A stretch of 39,611 nucleotides of DNA from Paracoccaceae bacterium (lineage in GTDB: Bacteria > Pseudomonadota > Alphaproteobacteria > Rhodobacterales > Rhodobacteraceae), in the NCBI GenBank assembly GCA_020629115.1, contig JAHDDY010000027.1:1-39611 (forward strand). Reading direction: 5' to 3'. The notes under the pieces are model-generated. The model was not told the origin of the DNA, ran no database searches, and saw only the letters and a program-made list of their open reading frames with translations. Numbering within the stretch: the first letter of the stretch is position 1; each line of letters starts with the position of its first letter. Positions 38,319-39,611 of the stretch are shown here, in pieces. The position numbers and the translations under genes are program-made.

Positions 38319-39611
38319 CAGCGCGCGCCGTCGATCTGATAGGGGATCTGCTTGAACACGACAGCCGCCTGCCCCAGCGTCTCGCGCGATACGGTGCAGC
38401 CTTCGGCGTAGACGACGCGCGTGCCCTCGAAATCGTCCGGGGGCATGGGCAGGGCGGCGAGGCGGTCGGGGGTCAGCACGTTCGCCGCCGCGTCCCGGGC
38501 CGCCGCCCCCGCGCGGGGCACGCCCATGGTCGCGGGGTCGTAGAGCAGATACACGGCGCGGTCGCGATGGGTGCCCAGGTAATCCGAGGTCGCCCGCGCC
38601 GGGATGGGCACGCCGGTCTCGCAGAAGAACACGTGCGCGGCGAGGTCGGGGAAGGTCACGTCCGCGTCCACGTCGCCGAACGCGTCGAAGAGCGGGGTGC
38701 CGAGGGTGCAGAACCTGAACCCGCCGCCCAGGCCCGCCACCGGCTTTGCCGGGTCGCCGCCCTTGTCGTAGCCGTCGACGACCCGGCGCAGCCGCTCCGC
38801 CGTCACGTCCCGGGCGATCGCGTCCTCCATCTCCACGAGGATGAACTTCCGGTTGCCGCCGTCCTGCTTGTTGAGGTCGAGCACCGCATGGCCCGTGGTG
38901 CCGGACCCGGCGAAGGAGTCGAGGATCAGGTCGTCGGGGCCGCTGGCGATTGTGATTATACGTTCAATTAAAGTCGTGGGTTTTGGAGTCGCAAATACTT
39001 CAGGCGCATCATAGAAAATTTCTACGATCTGTTTTTTCGCTTTTTGGTTATGCCCTGCTTCACTATGCAGCCATAGCGTTCTAGGTACTACGCCACCTAC
39101 TTCTGATAAAAACCGCTTGTAAGCTGGGACGGTATTGTCACCTTTAGAACCCCACCAAAGCCTGTTATCAGATTTGTGCTTCTCAAAAGTAGACTTCGGG
39201 TAAGCCCAGACACGTAATTCTGACGGCCAAATCTCAGTATTTAAATTAGGGTGTTGAATCGCATACCATCCGTTCGGACGTTCATCTTTGTTCTTGTTTG
39301 ATGTGTAATCGCTTGTCTTCCATGGGCCTCTTGGATCATTATCTGGGTTGCTATAGCGGGCATTTTGTTCATCACTACGAGCAATCTTGTTTGGTTCCCA
39401 CCTATCTTTTTGTCGAGCATAAACAACTATGTAATCATGATCGTCGCTAAAAAACTTTGCATCGTTTGCAGGTGCGTATTTCTTTTGCCAGACGAGTGTT
39501 GCTATGAAATTTTGAGGCCCGAAAATATCATCCAGCATACTACGCAGGCGATGCTGTTCATCATCATCAATACTGACAAAAATCGCCCCATCTTCCCGCA
39601 GAAAATCCCGC
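38318..39611 (-). CDS. mod: Type III DNA methyltransferase, Mod subunit (5' end outside the window)
   Basis: The C-terminal 431 codons of an N6-adenine methyltransferase of beta class that recognises the site and modifies it, and is needed by Res. The reading frame is open to the right edge (upstream residues DGAIFVSIDDDEQ are typical Mod), so the ATG at 39538 is internal. The DPPY motif would lie outside the window. Motif X (KPTTLIERII) is followed by motif I (DSFAGSGTTGHAV). The part with the likely target recognition domain (about 39000-39538) is much AT-richer than the rest. The break lies near 38945, between motif X and motif I. Confidence 0.9.
   Translation of the reverse strand, partial: RDFLREDGAIFVSIDDDEQHRLRSMLDDIFGPQNFIATLVWQKKYAPANDAKFFSDDHDYIVVYARQKDRWEPNKIARSDEQNARYSNPDNDPRGPWKTSDYTSNKNKDERPNGWYAIQHPNLNTEIWPSELRVWAYPKSTFEKHKSDNRLWWGSKGDNTVPAYKRFLSEVGGVVPRTLWLHSEAGHNQKAKKQIVEIFYDAPEVFATPKPTTLIERIITIASGPDDLILDSFAGSGTTGHAVLDLNKQDGGNRKFILVEMEDAIARDVTAERLRRVVDGYDKGGDPAKPVAGLGGGFRFCTLGTPLFDAFGDVDADVTFPDLAAHVFFCETGVPIPARATSDYLGTHRDRAVYLLYDPATMGVPRAGAAARDAAANVLTPDRLAALPMPPDDFEGTRVVYAEGCTVSRETLGQAAVVFKQIPYQIDGAR

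Noticed and set aside
35685-38339. Long open frame of 884 codons on the plus strand opposite res
   Set aside because: It mirrors the res gene almost end to end, has a composition typical of the antisense of high-GC genes and no recognisable motif.

Overview
The window is a high-GC, gene-dense alphaproteobacterial chromosome segment. Gene content and order point to the Rhodobacterales (Roseobacter/Paracoccaceae type). The main reasons are a trimethylamine monooxygenase, the block rnd-kdsD-lptC-lptA-lptB-rpoN-hpf-ptsN, a branched-chain amino acid type ABC operon with a built-in acyl-CoA synthetase, enolase followed by ftsB, and a three-gene glutamate-synthase-like mgs/glx set. The assignment rests on content only; no rRNA or other marker was compared.

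Layout. 1-2205 (+): trimethylamine monooxygenase and a NudK-like Nudix hydrolase. 2209-8961 (-): an unrecognised 472-residue protein with subtilase-like motifs, a lone choline dehydrogenase, a YheT-type hydrolase, then an overlapping trio (UbiH/COQ6-type hydroxylase, rhodanese, DUF1989 protein). 9061-16597 (-): acyl-CoA synthetase, livG, livH, an 87-codon membrane ORF, livM, the binding protein and livF, with a candidate promoter and palindrome upstream. 16710-23178 (-): RNase D, KDO pathway isomerase, LPS export, sigma-54, ribosome hibernation factor and PtsN. 23507-28787 (+): CoA-ester lyase, trans-editing deacylase, CnoX, a Lon-N protein, a Trm112-like protein, enolase, FtsB and a small membrane protein. 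28835-30990 (-): groES-groEL with CIRCE operator, promoter and terminator. 31036-35063 (-): the mgs/glx cluster, interrupted by a PD-(D/E)XK nuclease gene. 35142-35388 (+): tRNA-Leu(CAG) and tRNA-Val(CAC). 35670-39611 (-): a type III restriction-modification system whose mod gene runs off the right edge.

How it fits together. Tmm, choline dehydrogenase and the mgs/glx genes suggest use of methylated amines and quaternary amines as nitrogen and carbon sources, but demethylases, gmaS and betB are not in the window. The liv operon appears to couple uptake to CoA activation of its substrate. The lpt-rpoN-hpf-ptsN block links envelope assembly with nitrogen and stress regulation.

The least explained items are the 87-codon ORF stitched into the liv operon, the subtilase-like 472-residue protein, the nuclease gene inside the mgs/glx operon, an intergenic inverted-repeat family with three copies, and a sharp base-composition break inside the type III mod gene.
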